64,000 nt of DNA from CAG-238 sp934277695 (GTDB taxonomy: Bacteria; Bacillota; Clostridia; Peptostreptococcales; Anaerovoracaceae), in contig CAKQVG010000001.1 in the NCBI GenBank assembly GCA_934277695.1, positions 620,001 to 684,000 on the forward strand. The letters are read 5' to 3'. Both the position numbers and the translations under genes were made by a program. Below, piece after piece: positions 49,621-58,322 of the stretch (position 1 is its first letter; each line of letters begins with the position of its first letter). The notes beneath the pieces were generated by a model that saw only the letters and a list, made by a program, of their open reading frames with translations, searched no databases and was not told the origin of the DNA.

Positions 49621-52407
49621 ATGGGCTTAATGGAAAAAATCTTTGGTGACTTGAACACCAAGGAAGTGAAAAAATTGGAAAAAATCGCAGACAGTGTCAT
49701 TGCACTTGAGGACAGCATGTCAGCGCTTACAGATGATGAACTGAGAGGTAAAACGGCAGAATTCAAAGAAAGGATTGCAAACGGCGAAACTTTGGATGAC
49801 ATCCTGCCGGAGGCTTTTGCGGTGTGCAGAGAGGCAGCGTGGAGAAGCGTCGGAATGAAGCACTTCAAGGTACAGGTTATCGGTGGTATCGCACTTCATC
49901 AGGGCAGAATCTCCGAAATGAAAACAGGTGAAGGTAAAACCCTGGTTGCTACCCTCCCGGCATATCTGAATGCGCTGGAAGGGAAAGGCGTTCATGTCAT
50001 CACGGTCAACGACTACTTAGCAAAGCGTGACGCAGAATGGATGGGAAAAATCTACACATTCCTCGGCATGACGGTTGGATGCGTAATTCACGGAATCAGT
50101 GACAAGACAAGAAAGGCAGCATACAGAGCTGACATTACTTACGGAACAAACAACGAGTTTGGTTTTGACTATCTGAGAGACAACATGGTTATCTACGCTG
50201 ACCAGCTTACGCAGCGGGATCTGAACTATGCGATCATCGACGAAGTTGACTCCATCTTAATCGATGAAGCAAGAACACCGCTCATCATTTCCGGACAGGG
50301 AGATGACTCCACCGACCTTTATCGCATCGCAAACAAGTTCGTGAACACTTTGCGCGAAGGCGAGGATGCGGATTATACGATTGAAGAAAAGGAAAAGAGA
50401 GTCAGCCTTACCGACGAAGGTGTTACCAAAGCGGAGAAATTCTTTGATATTGAAAACTTTGGTGATCCGGAAAACATGGAAATCAACCATCACGTTGTCG
50501 AAGCGTTGAAGGCAAAAGCGATTATGAAGAAAGACGTTGACTATATCGTTAAAGATGGTGAAATCGTCATCGTTGACGAATTTACAGGCCGTCTGATGTT
50601 CGGAAGAAGATACAGCAACGGTCTGCATCAGGCAATCGAAGCCAAAGAAGGCGTTCTGGTTCGTTCTGAGTCAAAGACCCTTGCGACCATCACGCTTCAG
50701 AACTATTTCAGAATGTACAACAAGCTTGCAGGTATGACGGGTACCGCAAAGACAGAAGAAGACGAATTCCGTGAAATCTACAACATGGACGTAGTTGTGA
50801 TTCCGACGAATAAGCCGGTAATCAGAGAAGACCTCGACGATGCGATTTTCGCGAAGGAGCCTGCGAAGTTCCATGCAATCGCGGACAGAATTGCGGAAGC
50901 GCATGCAACCGGACAGCCGGTGCTCGTCGGTACGATTTCGATTGAAAATTCCGAAAGAATCAGTGATATGCTGAAGAAGCGCGGCGTTAAGCACAATGTT
51001 CTCAACGCAAAGCAGCATGAGAAGGAAGCGGAAATCGTTGCAGAAGCAGGTCGTCTGGGCGCGGTAACCATCGCAACCAACATGGCAGGTCGTGGTACCG
51101 ATATTATCCTCGGCGGCAACCCGGAATTTGAAGCAAAACGCGAAATGAAGAATCAGGGTTACACAGAGGAGCAGATTTCCTTTGCGACGAGCTTTGTGAC
51201 AAGCGATGACGAGGAACTTTTAAATGCTAGAAAGGTTTTCGGCGAGCTTCTTGAGAAATTCAAGGCGGAAAGAGCAGAAGAACAGCAGAAGGTAAGAGAG
51301 CTCGGCGGTCTTTGCATCATCGGTACGGAAAGACACGAATCCAGACGTATTGATAATCAGCTCAGAGGTCGTTCCGGTCGTCAGGGAGACCCGGGTCAGA
51401 CGCAGTTCTTCATATCGCTTGAGGACGATTTAATGCGTCTTTTCGGCGGAGAGAGAATTCAGGGAGTTATGAATAAATTCGGAATGCAGGAGGAAGCTTT
51501 GGCTGCCGGAATGCTTTCCAAGACGATAGAGAGCGCGCAGAAGAAGGTAGAAAGCCGCAACTTTGAAATTCGTAAATACGTTCTTCAGTATGACAATGTT
51601 ATGAACAAACAGAGAGAGGTTATTTACGACCAGCGCCGCAGAGTGCTTTTCGGGGACGACATCAAGTCCTACATCACGGAAATGATGGAAGACCTCATTC
51701 ACAGCATTGTAGTTCCTATCACCGTAGGCAGCAAGTTTGCGGAAGAATGGGATTTTGATCTGATGAATAAGAACCTGAAGAGACTCACCGACAGATTTAC
51801 AGGCATGAAGTATGATGAAGAAGGAATTCGTACGCTCACACCTGACATACTGGAAGAAGACGTCGTTACGGAATTCAACAGACTCTATGATGAGAAAGAG
51901 GCTGAAATCGGGGCTCCTCAAATGAGAGAAGTCGAGAAGATGATTCTTCTTCGTGTAGTTGATAACCGCTGGATGGATCACATCGACGCAATGGACGATT
52001 TGAAACAAGGTATCGGTCTGCGTTCCCTCGGTCACATCGACCCGGCAATTGCGTACTCAAATGAAGGCTTTGACATGTTTGAAGAAATGATTGGCGACAT
52101 CAAGGAAGAAACCGTAAGATACTGCTTCGGAGTAACGGTGAACACCGGAACGCAGCGTAAACAGGTTATTTCCGGCGGACAGAACCGAAAAGAAGATTTC
52201 GAGGACTCCGAAATGAACGTGAGAAGAGGTCCGTCTGTAGGATCCGGTTCGGGACAGATGCCGCAGGCAGCTCCAAAGCCTGAGGACGCGCGTAAACCGG
52301 AAACTTTCAGAAGAGAGCAGCCGAAGGTCGGCAGAAACGACCCGTGTCCGTGCGGAAGCGGCAAGAAGTATAAAAACTGCTGCATGAATAAAGATTTGGA
52401 ACAGTAG
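49621..52407 (+). CDS. secA: protein translocase ATPase SecA
   Basis: This 928-residue motor drives preproteins through SecYEG. Walker A is GEGKT at residues 103-107 (MKTGEGKTLVA) and the DEAD motif is IIDEVDSILID. NMAGRGTDIILGG and QLRGRSGRQGDPG are the helicase motifs. The C-terminus ends in the zinc motif NDPCPCGSGKKYKNCC that contacts SecB or the ribosome. AAAGGGGAAT precedes the ATG. No prfB follows, unlike the common Bacillus order. Confidence 0.97.
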   Translation: MGLMEKIFGDLNTKEVKKLEKIADSVIALEDSMSALTDDELRGKTAEFKERIANGETLDDILPEAFAVCREAAWRSVGMKHFKVQVIGGIALHQGRISEMKTGEGKTLVATLPAYLNALEGKGVHVITVNDYLAKRDAEWMGKIYTFLGMTVGCVIHGISDKTRKAAYRADITYGTNNEFGFDYLRDNMVIYADQLTQRDLNYAIIDEVDSILIDEARTPLIISGQGDDSTDLYRIANKFVNTLREGEDADYTIEEKEKRVSLTDEGVTKAEKFFDIENFGDPENMEINHHVVEALKAKAIMKKDVDYIVKDGEIVIVDEFTGRLMFGRRYSNGLHQAIEAKEGVLVRSESKTLATITLQNYFRMYNKLAGMTGTAKTEEDEFREIYNMDVVVIPTNKPVIREDLDDAIFAKEPAKFHAIADRIAEAHATGQPVLVGTISIENSERISDMLKKRGVKHNVLNAKQHEKEAEIVAEAGRLGAVTIATNMAGRGTDIILGGNPEFEAKREMKNQGYTEEQISFATSFVTSDDEELLNARKVFGELLEKFKAERAEEQQKVRELGGLCIIGTERHESRRIDNQLRGRSGRQGDPGQTQFFISLEDDLMRLFGGERIQGVMNKFGMQEEALAAGMLSKTIESAQKKVESRNFEIRKYVLQYDNVMNKQREVIYDQRRRVLFGDDIKSYITEMMEDLIHSIVVPITVGSKFAEEWDFDLMNKNLKRLTDRFTGMKYDEEGIRTLTPDILEEDVVTEFNRLYDEKEAEIGAPQMREVEKMILLRVVDNRWMDHIDAMDDLKQGIGLRSLGHIDPAIAYSNEGFDMFEEMIGDIKEETVRYCFGVTVNTGTQRKQVISGGQNRKEDFEDSEMNVRRGPSVGSGSGQMPQAAPKPEDARKPETFRREQPKVGRNDPCPCGSGKKYKNCCMNKDLEQ

Positions 52408-52421
52408 CCACATATCCGCGC

Positions 52422-52450
52422 TTGACAAAATGGCTTTACTCATGTATTGT
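52422..52450 (+). promoter_or_regulatory. sigma-A promoter of the lipoprotein gene
   Basis: Consensus TTGACA, a 17-base spacer and TATTGT stand about 50 bases before the ATG at 52502. Confidence 0.7.
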
Positions 52451-52501
52451 GAAAGCAAGTTAAAGTCAATTTGTGCGAATGCGGATATGGAGGGGAACAG
52501 G

Positions 52502-53080
52502 ATGAGAGATAAGAGAGGTCGAGGAAAATGTGCGCTGCTTTTGGCAACAGTGATGATTGCAGCATTGCTTTCTTGCGGATGTGCAGAGGAGAAAGAGCCG
52601 GAAGCGGCATTAACGCCACAGCAAGAGGCGGAAAATTGGGTAAAGACAAATTATGAAGACTTTTATGACATTCGTAATTTGGAGAGCACGCTTCTCAGTG
52701 AGGAAGAGGTGGACGGAGAACTGCAGTATAAAGTCGCAGTTCAAGGCGAAACGAAGTACAAATTTGAGAGCGTTGAGGATATCCCGTTTGTCAAGGGTAT
52801 ACGGGATGAAATCAAAGATATGGAGCTGAGCGAAACACAGCAGACCGCCATTGAGGATTACATCAAGGAGATTGGCGAGGACGCAGACTTCGGCAATTAC
52901 AGTGGATTTACGGTAGACCTCGTAATCAAAGAAGCCAAGGACGATTCTTCCAAGCCGCATCAGATATATTTCTGCAATGATGGCGAAGAACTTGAACCAA
53001 TCGACTCGCTTAAACTTGACGAAGAGGCTTTGTATCGCGACGGGAAAAACGCGGTAAAACAGATTTTGAATCTTTCATAA
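52502..53080 (+). CDS. putative lipoprotein of unknown function
   Basis: This 192-residue protein has a basic start, a hydrophobic stretch (LLLATVMIAALLSCGC) and a lipobox with C25 as the probable lipidated residue. The mature part is very acidic, with ELSETQQTAIEDYIKEIGED and no cysteine cluster. The ATG at 52502 lies six bases after GGAGGGG. It has its own promoter after secA and a terminator. I do not recognise the family. Confidence 0.75.
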   Translation: MRDKRGRGKCALLLATVMIAALLSCGCAEEKEPEAALTPQQEAENWVKTNYEDFYDIRNLESTLLSEEEVDGELQYKVAVQGETKYKFESVEDIPFVKGIRDEIKDMELSETQQTAIEDYIKEIGEDADFGNYSGFTVDLVIKEAKDDSSKPHQIYFCNDGEELEPIDSLKLDEEALYRDGKNAVKQILNLS

Positions 53081-53088
53081 GACAAGAG

Positions 53089-53124
53089 AAGGGCAGCCTG
53101 CATATCAATCGCAGACTGCCTTTT
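53089..53124 (+). terminator. intrinsic terminator of the lipoprotein gene
   Basis: AGGGCAG and CTGCCTT with inner CTGC and GCAG form a stem with one mismatch and a 9-base loop, followed by TTTT. Confidence 0.65.
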
Positions 53125-53185
53125 ATATGCTATTTTTCCCGAATCGTGAAGAGTGACCAGACTGCAAAAAGCAGTACAGATTTTG

Positions 53186-53224
53186 CAAAAAGAAAAAGCG
53201 CAAATCCGTCTGGACTTACGCTTT
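53186..53224 (-). terminator. intrinsic terminator of the NhaC operon
   Basis: On the minus strand AAAGCGTAAGTCC pairs with GGATTTGCGCTTT over 13 bp with two G-U pairs, loop AGAC, then TTCTTTTTGC. It stands 14 bases after the stop of the small membrane protein gene. Confidence 0.8.
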
Positions 53225-53237
53225 CGCTACACAACGT

Positions 53238-53738
53238 TTATTTTTTGCGTCGCTTTGCAGCAGCTTTCTGCGCTTTTGCGACTTCTTGTCTGTGAAGAAT
53301 TTGCTGCTCGCGGAGCTCCTGCTCCGTTTCGGTAATATCATCAATATAGATGTGCGGATTCATGCGCCGCGCAAGCTCCATGGCGCCCTTACAATCGGAA
53401 GGCTTCATCGTGAAAGTCCGTGTTACCACATCCTTGCCGATATGAAGCATGACATTCGGTCTTGCACGCTTGTAATCCGGGTGCAGGGTCGTTATTTCAT
53501 CCCATGTCCAATAATTGTGCTTGATGCAGACTTTGAACAGATTGTATTTAATATCTACCCCTTCTTCCGAGATAATGTGTTCCCTTTCAAAGAAGCAGGC
53601 GAGCATTACCATTAACGCAAGCGGAATATAAATGTACTGACCTGCGGCATATTCTCTGTAAAGCAGGTATGCGGCAATGATAAAGATTGTAATCGTCAGC
53701 CAAAGCTCACGCTGTTTAATGATTCCGTGGTATTTCAT
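53238..53738 (-). CDS. small membrane protein, possible bacterial PH-like domain
   Basis: This 166-residue protein has two membrane helices near the N-terminus (LTITIFIIAAYLLY and IYIPLALMVMLACFF). A soluble beta-rich part follows with ISEEGVDIKYNLFKVCIKHN and WDEITTLHPD, like the bacterial PH domains found after paired helices. The tail is basic (QKAAAKRRKK). Function is unknown. It begins 31 bases after nhaC, with AAGGAAG as binding site and no terminator between, so it is the last gene of the sigma-54 operon. Confidence 0.65.
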   Translation of the reverse strand: MKYHGIIKQRELWLTITIFIIAAYLLYREYAAGQYIYIPLALMVMLACFFEREHIISEEGVDIKYNLFKVCIKHNYWTWDEITTLHPDYKRARPNVMLHIGKDVVTRTFTMKPSDCKGAMELARRMNPHIYIDDITETEQELREQQILHRQEVAKAQKAAAKRRKK

Positions 53739-53769
53739 AGCAAAATCTTCCTTTAAATTCTATCAAATA

Positions 53770-55293
53770 TTATTTAATGTCTTTCGCTTTGCCGGCACTT
53801 CTGAGTTCTGCAAGAGCGGCGAGTGCCTTTTCGTGAGCTTCCTTCGGGGCACCTGCAACGGAGCCCTTGACAAGCTTGCCGAAGATATTGGTTCTCGATC
53901 CGTCAGCATAGAGAATGTTGGAGCCGAAGGAGACGGTAACGATTGCGAAAATCGGGTTGATTAAGTTCATGAAGGTGAACGGCAGGTAGGATAATGTCGG
54001 AACACCTAAAATGTTTGAGTGGTAAGCACCGCAGGATGACCACGGAACCAGTGGTGACCAGAGTGTACCGCCGTCTTCCAGTGTTCTGGAAAGCATGTTT
54101 CTTGCAAGACCCATTTCGTCGAATTTGTCTTTATACATACTTGCAGGAATAATCAGTCCGAGGTACTGGTCGCACATTGTCGTAATACAGAATACGGATG
54201 TAAGGATTGTAACGACAATGAGTTGGAACGGTGTACGAACCTTCTTGATTAAACCGCCGAGCAGGGATTCTACAGCACCAATTGTCTGGAGAATTCCGCC
54301 GAAAGCAACGGCTACGATTACGAGGTTGTTTGTCCAAAGCATGCTGTCCATACCACCTTTGTTAAGGAGTGTGTCGCAAAGATCATTTCCGGTTTCCGCA
54401 CTGTAGCCGTAATGCATCATGGTAATGCAGTCGGAGAAGGTAGCACCCTGGAAAATAACCGCAAAGATGCATCCGATAATCGAAACCAGAATTACGCCTG
54501 CCAGTGCCGGCATTTTGATAAGCGCAACAACTACGATTGCAACCAGCGGAAGCAGGAGCACAGGGCTCATATAGTCATAATGGTCGATGATTGCTTGAGA
54601 TAAGCCGTTTGCAAGTTCAGGATCATACTGAGCACTGCCCTGAAGGGAAATAATAGAATAAATAATGATTGCAATTACAAGGCTTGGGAATGTAGTTGTT
54701 ATCATTGCTCGTACATGGTCGAAAAGACCGGTCTGAGCGGAACCTGCGGCGAGGTTCGTGGAGTCGGAAAGTGGTGAAAATTTGTCTCCGCAGCAAGCAC
54801 CGGAAAGAATCATGCCGGCAACGAGCGCAGGGTTGAGACCCATTGTCGTACCGATTGCCATGAACGCAATACCGAGTGTTGCAGTTACCGTCCAAGCAGA
54901 ACCGATTGCAATACCTACAGCAGCACATAAGATACATGCGAGCGGAAGGAAAAGCTTCGGGCTGATTAATTGCAGACCATAGTATACAACGGCAGGAATT
55001 GTACCTGTCCATTCAAAAGAACCGATCAGACATCCTACGCAGAGAATGATGATGATTGCTTCCAGTGACTGGCTGACAGCGTTGAGGCCGCCTGCCAGCA
55101 TATCTGCATAGGAATGACCGCAGAGTTTGCCGACAAGCATTGCCACGCAGCAAGCAAGAAGTACCGGAATATGAGGATCCTGTCCCCAATCGAAAACATA
55201 GTTTGAAATCATGATAGCGAGCAGGAATACAATCGGAATCAGAGCTTCGATTTTATTCGGCATGCGCGCGGTTTTTACTGTTTGTTCGTTCAT
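53770..55293 (-). CDS. NhaC family Na+/H+ antiporter (second copy)
   Basis: This 507-residue membrane protein has about 12 hydrophobic segments and the NhaC pattern, including GSAWTVTATLGIAFMAIG and GDKFSPLSDSTNLAAG. The family exchanges sodium for protons; relatives such as MleN exchange malate for lactate with ions, so an organic anion is also possible. It follows the first NhaC gene by 21 bases with an AAGGAGGATATT site. The two are about the same length but clearly diverged. Confidence 0.88.
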   Translation of the reverse strand: MNEQTVKTARMPNKIEALIPIVFLLAIMISNYVFDWGQDPHIPVLLACCVAMLVGKLCGHSYADMLAGGLNAVSQSLEAIIIILCVGCLIGSFEWTGTIPAVVYYGLQLISPKLFLPLACILCAAVGIAIGSAWTVTATLGIAFMAIGTTMGLNPALVAGMILSGACCGDKFSPLSDSTNLAAGSAQTGLFDHVRAMITTTFPSLVIAIIIYSIISLQGSAQYDPELANGLSQAIIDHYDYMSPVLLLPLVAIVVVALIKMPALAGVILVSIIGCIFAVIFQGATFSDCITMMHYGYSAETGNDLCDTLLNKGGMDSMLWTNNLVIVAVAFGGILQTIGAVESLLGGLIKKVRTPFQLIVVTILTSVFCITTMCDQYLGLIIPASMYKDKFDEMGLARNMLSRTLEDGGTLWSPLVPWSSCGAYHSNILGVPTLSYLPFTFMNLINPIFAIVTVSFGSNILYADGSRTNIFGKLVKGSVAGAPKEAHEKALAALAELRSAGKAKDIK

Positions 55294-55314
55294 TGTAAAA
55301 ATATCCTCCTTGAC

Positions 55315-56742
55315 TTAGATTTCCTCGATGTCTTCCAGCCTGTCCCGAATCGGTTTTGAAGGATCCAAAGGTGTGAGCTTAAACCCTGTCACGGCATAAA
55401 GTGCCGAGATGAGGGGATTTAAGTAGGCCATGAAGCAAAACGGGAAATAAACGAATGCACTGACGCCTAAGACGGAGTAATACAAAGCACCGCAGGTCGA
55501 CCAAGGAACAATGCCGGATGTCAAAGTTCCGGCGTCTTCCAGAAGCCGAGACAGGTTTTCCGGTGCAAGGTTCAGCTTTTTGTAGGTTTCCTTGAACATT
55601 TGTCCGGGGATTACGATGGACATATACTGGTCGGCAGCTAAAAAATTCATGCCGACGCAGAAAAATATGTTTGCGATCATGATGGAAGCTCTGGTTCTGC
55701 AGCTCAGCAGGATTGTTTCAATAAAAACATCCAGACAGCCGATGCATTTAATTGCACCGCCAAATGCCAGTGCGCAGATAACCAAAGAAATTGTATACAT
55801 CATGGACTGCATTCCGCCTCTGTTCAGAAGCTTGTCCACCGAATCACTGCCCGACGTGAGTTCAAAACCGTAAAGCATTTGCTGCATAATATCTCCGAGA
55901 TTGTTTCCCTGCAGCAAAGCGAAGATAACGCCGACCGCCGTTCCGATTGCCATGCCCGGAAGCGCCGGGACATGCAGAATCATAATCAAGATAATGGAAA
56001 GCGGCGCAAGCAAAATCCAAGGTGTAATATGGAAGTTTGCCTGCAATACATCGCAGATCATCTGAATCTGGCTGTCATCAACATTGCTGCCGCTGTAGCC
56101 TGCGCCGATAACGGCAAAACAGCCGACTGCGAGAACAAAACTCGGGATTGTGCTCCACAACATGTGTCTCACATGCGTAAAAAGGTTCGTGCCTGTAATT
56201 CCGGCAGCCAGATTCGTGCTGTCGGAAAGCGGCGAGAGTTTATCGCCGAACTGCGCTCCTGTAATGATTGCACCCGCGGCAATCGGAAAAGGTATTCCAA
56301 GTCCTGCTGCAACGCCCATCGCCGACACGCCGATTGTACCGGCGGTAGTCCACGCTGAGCCTGTTGAAATTGAAATAATTGCGCATAGAATCGGCAAAGC
56401 CGCCAAAAAGATGCCGGGCGTGAATAATTTCAAACCGTAGTAAATAAGTCCGGGAACAACGCCTCCCGACATCCAGACCCCCATGAGACAGCCTACAAGC
56501 ATGATGATAAAATTCGCCTGCATTGCCGCCGCATTGCTTTCAATCATCGCTGTTTCGATTTCATTCCACGAATAGCCGAGCACGAAAATACCGATGAAAG
56601 CAGTAATTCCGATGCAGATAATCAGCGGAATCTGAGGGTCGGCACCCAAGATAATTACGCTTGGGAGCATAATCAATATTAAGCTTACAAAGGGAACAAG
56701 GGAAAGCCACAAAGGGGGCTTCCGCTTTACTTTTGAATGCAA
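55315..56742 (-). CDS. NhaC family Na+/H+ antiporter (first copy)
   Basis: This 475-residue protein has the same family blocks: GSAWTTAGTIGVSAMGVA and GDKLSPLSDSTNLAAG, with about 12 helices. Its gene is the first after a near-consensus sigma-54 promoter, with AAGGAGATT before the start. Co-regulation with a two-component system that has an extracellular solute-binding-like sensor suggests that a specific solute induces it, rather than general salt stress (inference). The transported substrate is unknown. Confidence 0.88.
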   Translation of the reverse strand: MHSKVKRKPPLWLSLVPFVSLILIMLPSVIILGADPQIPLIICIGITAFIGIFVLGYSWNEIETAMIESNAAAMQANFIIMLVGCLMGVWMSGGVVPGLIYYGLKLFTPGIFLAALPILCAIISISTGSAWTTAGTIGVSAMGVAAGLGIPFPIAAGAIITGAQFGDKLSPLSDSTNLAAGITGTNLFTHVRHMLWSTIPSFVLAVGCFAVIGAGYSGSNVDDSQIQMICDVLQANFHITPWILLAPLSIILIMILHVPALPGMAIGTAVGVIFALLQGNNLGDIMQQMLYGFELTSGSDSVDKLLNRGGMQSMMYTISLVICALAFGGAIKCIGCLDVFIETILLSCRTRASIMIANIFFCVGMNFLAADQYMSIVIPGQMFKETYKKLNLAPENLSRLLEDAGTLTSGIVPWSTCGALYYSVLGVSAFVYFPFCFMAYLNPLISALYAVTGFKLTPLDPSKPIRDRLEDIEEI

Positions 56743-56782
56743 GGTAATCTCCTTCCCTAGTCAGTGACTGCTCATTTATAGA

Positions 56783-56797
56783 GCAAAAATCGTGCCA
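56783..56797 (-). promoter_or_regulatory. sigma-54 promoter of the NhaC operon
   Basis: The minus strand reads TGGCACGATTTTTGC, that is TGGCAC-N5-TTGC, followed by T. The conserved -24 GG and -12 GC are spaced as required. The transcript would start near 56770, about 30 bases before the first NhaC start codon. Confidence 0.85.
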
Positions 56798-56883
56798 CTG
56801 ACTATTTTGTTGATTTTATGTTGGATTTTTGTTGAAATTTCAAAGACTGCGATAATAGCGGGAACGCCACGGAGAGCGACGGG

Positions 56884-56943
56884 TGAAGTTTTTTTCATGG
56901 GGGAGTGAAAAAAACTTCACTACCGAAAATGAAAAAAATTTCA
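56884..56943. promoter_or_regulatory. three TGAA-N6-TTCA sites, putative activator binding region
   Basis: Fourteen-base dyads lie at 56884-56897, 56906-56919 and 56930-56943. Each is TGAA-N6-TTCA with an A/T-rich core, and their centres are 22 and 24 bases apart. They stand roughly 90-150 bases upstream of the sigma-54 promoter, the normal enhancer distance. A shorter TGAAATTTCA is at 56833-56842. Confidence 0.65.
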
Positions 56944-56950
56944 CAAATCA

Positions 56951-58321
56951 TCAGTGCTGAATCTTGTACTCTGCAATCTTGTTCCAGAGCTGGCGTTTGG
57001 TGATATCCAGAAGTTTCGCGGCGGCGGCAACATTGCCGCCCGTCACCGCCAGCGCATTTTCGATGTGTTCCTTCTCGAAAATGCCTCTGGCGGTGCGCAG
57101 GGGCAGCACTTCGCGCTGCTCCTGCGCCGTGCCGGCGGAGGCCGGCACGGACGGGCTTTTCGTAAAGCCGCGGCTGCGCAGGATGCCGTCGTCGCTCAGG
57201 GCAACCATGCGCTCAAGCAGGTTTTTCAGCTCACGGATATTCCCGGGATAGTCATATTGATATAAAAAGTCCAAGGTCAGAGGATCAATATCAAGAATCT
57301 TCTTTTTTTGTTCTTTTTCAATTTTCCGGATAAAAAATTCAATCATGTCCGGCAGGTCTTCCTTGCGCCTGCGAAGAGGCGGAACGGTGACCGTCATGGT
57401 GTTGATACGGTACAAAAGATCCTCACGGAACAGACCGCGTGAAATTTCATCTTCAAGATCTTTGTTGGTTGCGGAAATCAGGCGGATATCCAAAGCTATC
57501 GGTTTGTTGCTGCCGACCCGCTCAATCGTTCTGTTTTCGAGGACGCGAAGCAGTTTTCCCTGCAGGCTGAGCGGAATATCTCCGATTTCATCGAGGAAAA
57601 GCGTGCCGTGGTCGGCAGCCTCGAACCTGCCGATCCGCTTTACGTTTGCGCCTGTAAAAGCACCTTTTTCGTGGCCGAAAAGCTCGGACTCCAAAGTCCC
57701 TTCGCCGAAAACCTGACAGTTTACAGGGATAAAATGCCGATCTTTGCGGGAACTCAGATCATGGATATACTTCGCAGCAACCTCTTTACCGACGCCGGAT
57801 TCGCCCAGAAGCAGAACATTGATGTCGGAGTCCGCAATCTGGCGGCAGGTTTCGAGAAGATCCCGATAAGCAGGACTTTTGCTCTTTAAGAAAATATCAC
57901 AGTCCGGGCTGTTTTGCTCGGTCAGAATTTTGTTTTCCTTTTCAAGCATTTTTATTTTTGCGAGCCTGTCCACATCCGCCAAAAGAGCTTCCGGCTCACT
58001 GTTTTTGATGGAATAGCCGCACGCACCGTATTTCATTGCCTCGACTGCGCTTTCGATAGAGCCAAAGGCGGTGATTATCATAATGTCAATGTCCTCGTAC
58101 TCGGATTTCACCGCTTTTACAAGTTCCAGCCCGTCCATATCGGGCATTTTTAAATCCGTCATGACCAAGTTGATTTCATTAGTTTCGAGTAGTTTGAGAG
58201 CCTCGCGCGCCCCTGAAGCCGTAATCACGTCATAACCGTTTCGCTTCAGCAAATATGAAAAGACTCTCTGATATTCAATTTCGTCATCGACAACCAAAAT
58301 TCTGTAATTTTTCTTTTCCAT
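56951..58321 (-). CDS. sigma-54-dependent response regulator (NtrC family)
   Basis: This 456-residue protein has a receiver domain with the acidic pocket D12-D13 and phosphoacceptor D56 (VMTDLKMPDMDG). The AAA+ domain has the Walker A GESGVGKE and the sigma-54 contact loop GAFTGA. A C-terminal Fis-type helix-turn-helix has AAAKLLDITKRQLWNKIAEY. It should open sigma-54 promoters when phosphorylated. The ATG at 58321 follows AGGAG by seven bases and is one base after the kinase stop. The target operon is directly downstream. Confidence 0.93.
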   Translation of the reverse strand: MEKKNYRILVVDDEIEYQRVFSYLLKRNGYDVITASGAREALKLLETNEINLVMTDLKMPDMDGLELVKAVKSEYEDIDIMIITAFGSIESAVEAMKYGACGYSIKNSEPEALLADVDRLAKIKMLEKENKILTEQNSPDCDIFLKSKSPAYRDLLETCRQIADSDINVLLLGESGVGKEVAAKYIHDLSSRKDRHFIPVNCQVFGEGTLESELFGHEKGAFTGANVKRIGRFEAADHGTLFLDEIGDIPLSLQGKLLRVLENRTIERVGSNKPIALDIRLISATNKDLEDEISRGLFREDLLYRINTMTVTVPPLRRRKEDLPDMIEFFIRKIEKEQKKKILDIDPLTLDFLYQYDYPGNIRELKNLLERMVALSDDGILRSRGFTKSPSVPASAGTAQEQREVLPLRTARGIFEKEHIENALAVTGGNVAAAAKLLDITKRQLWNKIAEYKIQH

Positions 58322-58322
58322 T

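Noticed and set aside
56884..56919. 15-bp inverted repeat as a terminator of the response regulator gene
   Set aside because: The T-run is inside the stem and no T-run follows on the minus strand; regulator binding sites explain it better.
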